From the NCBI GenBank assembly GCA_965248855.1, contig CBDFKQ010000014.1:1-64000 (forward strand): 64,000 nucleotides of DNA, in the 5' to 3' direction. How positions within the stretch are numbered: position 1 is the stretch's first letter; each line of letters starts with the position of its first letter. The position numbers and the translations under genes were made by a program. Below are positions 63,574 to 64,000 of the stretch, one piece after another. Under the pieces are notes generated by a model. The model saw nothing but the letters and a program-made list of their open reading frames with translations. It searched no databases and was not told the DNA's origin. Origin of the DNA: CBDFKQ01 sp965248855 (lineage in GTDB: Bacteria > Bacteroidota > Bacteroidia > Cytophagales > 172606-1).

Positions 63574-64000
63574 TTATCTACCCAGATAAACCATTAATAT
63601 AGAAATATCTGATGGAGAGACGCCACTTATTCTGGAAGCCTGTCCGATAGTTCGAGGTCTAATTTTTTTCATTTTTTCTCGCCCTTCATTTGAAACAGTC
63701 TTTAGCTTATCAAAGTCAAATTTTTCATGAATAACAAAGTTTTCAAGTTCATTAATTTTGTCTGCCATTTTTTGTTCTTTCTCAATATAACTCTCGTACT
63801 TAATGTTTATTTCGGCCTGTTCAATGGTTTCTAATGTATATTTTCCGAAATCATTATTGAAATTTGAATTAAACTTTAATAATGAATCAATATTAAAATC
63901 GGGCCTCTTTAACAAGGTATATAATGTTGTTTTTTCTCTTATGGGCGCAGTTCCCATATGGCTTAATGCATTGTTTATTTCTTCAGGGCTAACCTTTATT
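63574..64000 (-). CDS. mnmG: MnmG (GidA) C-terminal part, cut by the window edge
   Basis: The frame runs in from the right edge, entering as VSPEEINNALSHMGTAPI, and ends with RPRTIGQASRISGVSPSDIS and ILMVYLGR, the canonical MnmG C-terminus. MnmG works with MnmE to make the 5-carboxymethylaminomethyl modification of wobble uridine in tRNAs. Only about 140 residues are inside the window; the FAD domain lies beyond. An internal ATG at 63957 is not the true start. Confidence 0.92.
   Translation of the reverse strand, partial: IKVSPEEINNALSHMGTAPIREKTTLYTLLKRPDFNIDSLLKFNSNFNNDFGKYTLETIEQAEINIKYESYIEKEQKMADKINELENFVIHEKFDFDKLKTVSNEGREKMKKIRPRTIGQASRISGVSPSDISILMVYLGR

Noticed and set aside
1..64000. 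CRISPR array, tRNA or rRNA genes
   Set aside because: No regularly spaced repeats, cloverleaf-like sequence or rRNA segments were recognised when reading both strands by eye.

Overview
This window is AT-rich chromosomal DNA from a member of the Bacteroidota, most likely Chitinophagaceae or a near relative. The evidence is a protein with a type IX secretion (T9SS) sorting domain, a fused alpha/beta E1 keto-acid dehydrogenase, a stand-alone GT5 glycogen-synthase-like protein divergent from panC, PIN-PhoH, PnuC/NadR-like genes, and promoters of the TTG-N19..21-TAnnTTTG type. Most of it is ordinary housekeeping sequence, with small accessory islands and an unusual number of broken genes.

Left arm (1-16 kb): a CNNM/CorC-type membrane protein broken by two frameshifts runs off the left edge. 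Next is an intact REP-associated tyrosine transposase (RAYT) between two inverted ~75-bp palindromic repeats, with a third copy about 3 kb away. A LLM-class flavin oxidoreductase follows, then a large T9SS secreted protein split by one in-frame TAA, an acyl-CoA dehydrogenase, AraC regulators, mutY, a macro-domain protein, a SnoaL-like protein and ilvE.

Middle (16-40 kb): a YcxB-like gene pair; an AraC/VOC/DinB-like operon bracketed by a second family of 89-bp repeats; purQ, a methyltransferase and an RluA-type synthase; an ECF sigma factor with a membrane partner; GT5 synthase/panC; a YiiX-like amidase; nth; and fused E1. A two-gene RNA-repair cassette (RNA ligase plus HD-Pnk end-healing enzyme) comes next, then two Nudix genes, a DeoR-type regulator, a class D beta-lactamase, pnuC with an NadR-like kinase, phoH and an M16 peptidase.

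Right arm (40-64 kb): a decayed outer-membrane gene leads a cluster with an outer-membrane transporter-like protein, an AhpD-like protein and a PAP2/haloperoxidase-like lipoprotein. An accessory patch follows, with a nonsense-interrupted monooxygenase-like gene, an ORF-less group II intron remnant with an intact domain V, a two-nuclease-domain protein and a second, decayed RAYT. Then come lipoproteins and membrane proteins, a multi-PAS histidine kinase with a receiver protein, rlmN, a long-chain acyl-CoA synthetase and a TPR protein. A ~600-bp AT-rich intergenic region carries two perfect and three near-perfect DnaA boxes and is proposed as a replication-origin candidate. An Ig-like lipoprotein, a methyltransferase and the C-terminus of mnmG close the window.

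The most distinctive items are the HD-Pnk/RNA-ligase cassette, the DnaA-box region near mnmG, the RAYT with its repeats, and the group II intron remnant beside a double-nuclease gene. Five separate gene remnants occur in 64 kb. Several are broken by single-base lesions in otherwise well-kept frames, so either active gene decay or residual assembly errors must be considered. No tRNA, rRNA or CRISPR array was recognised.
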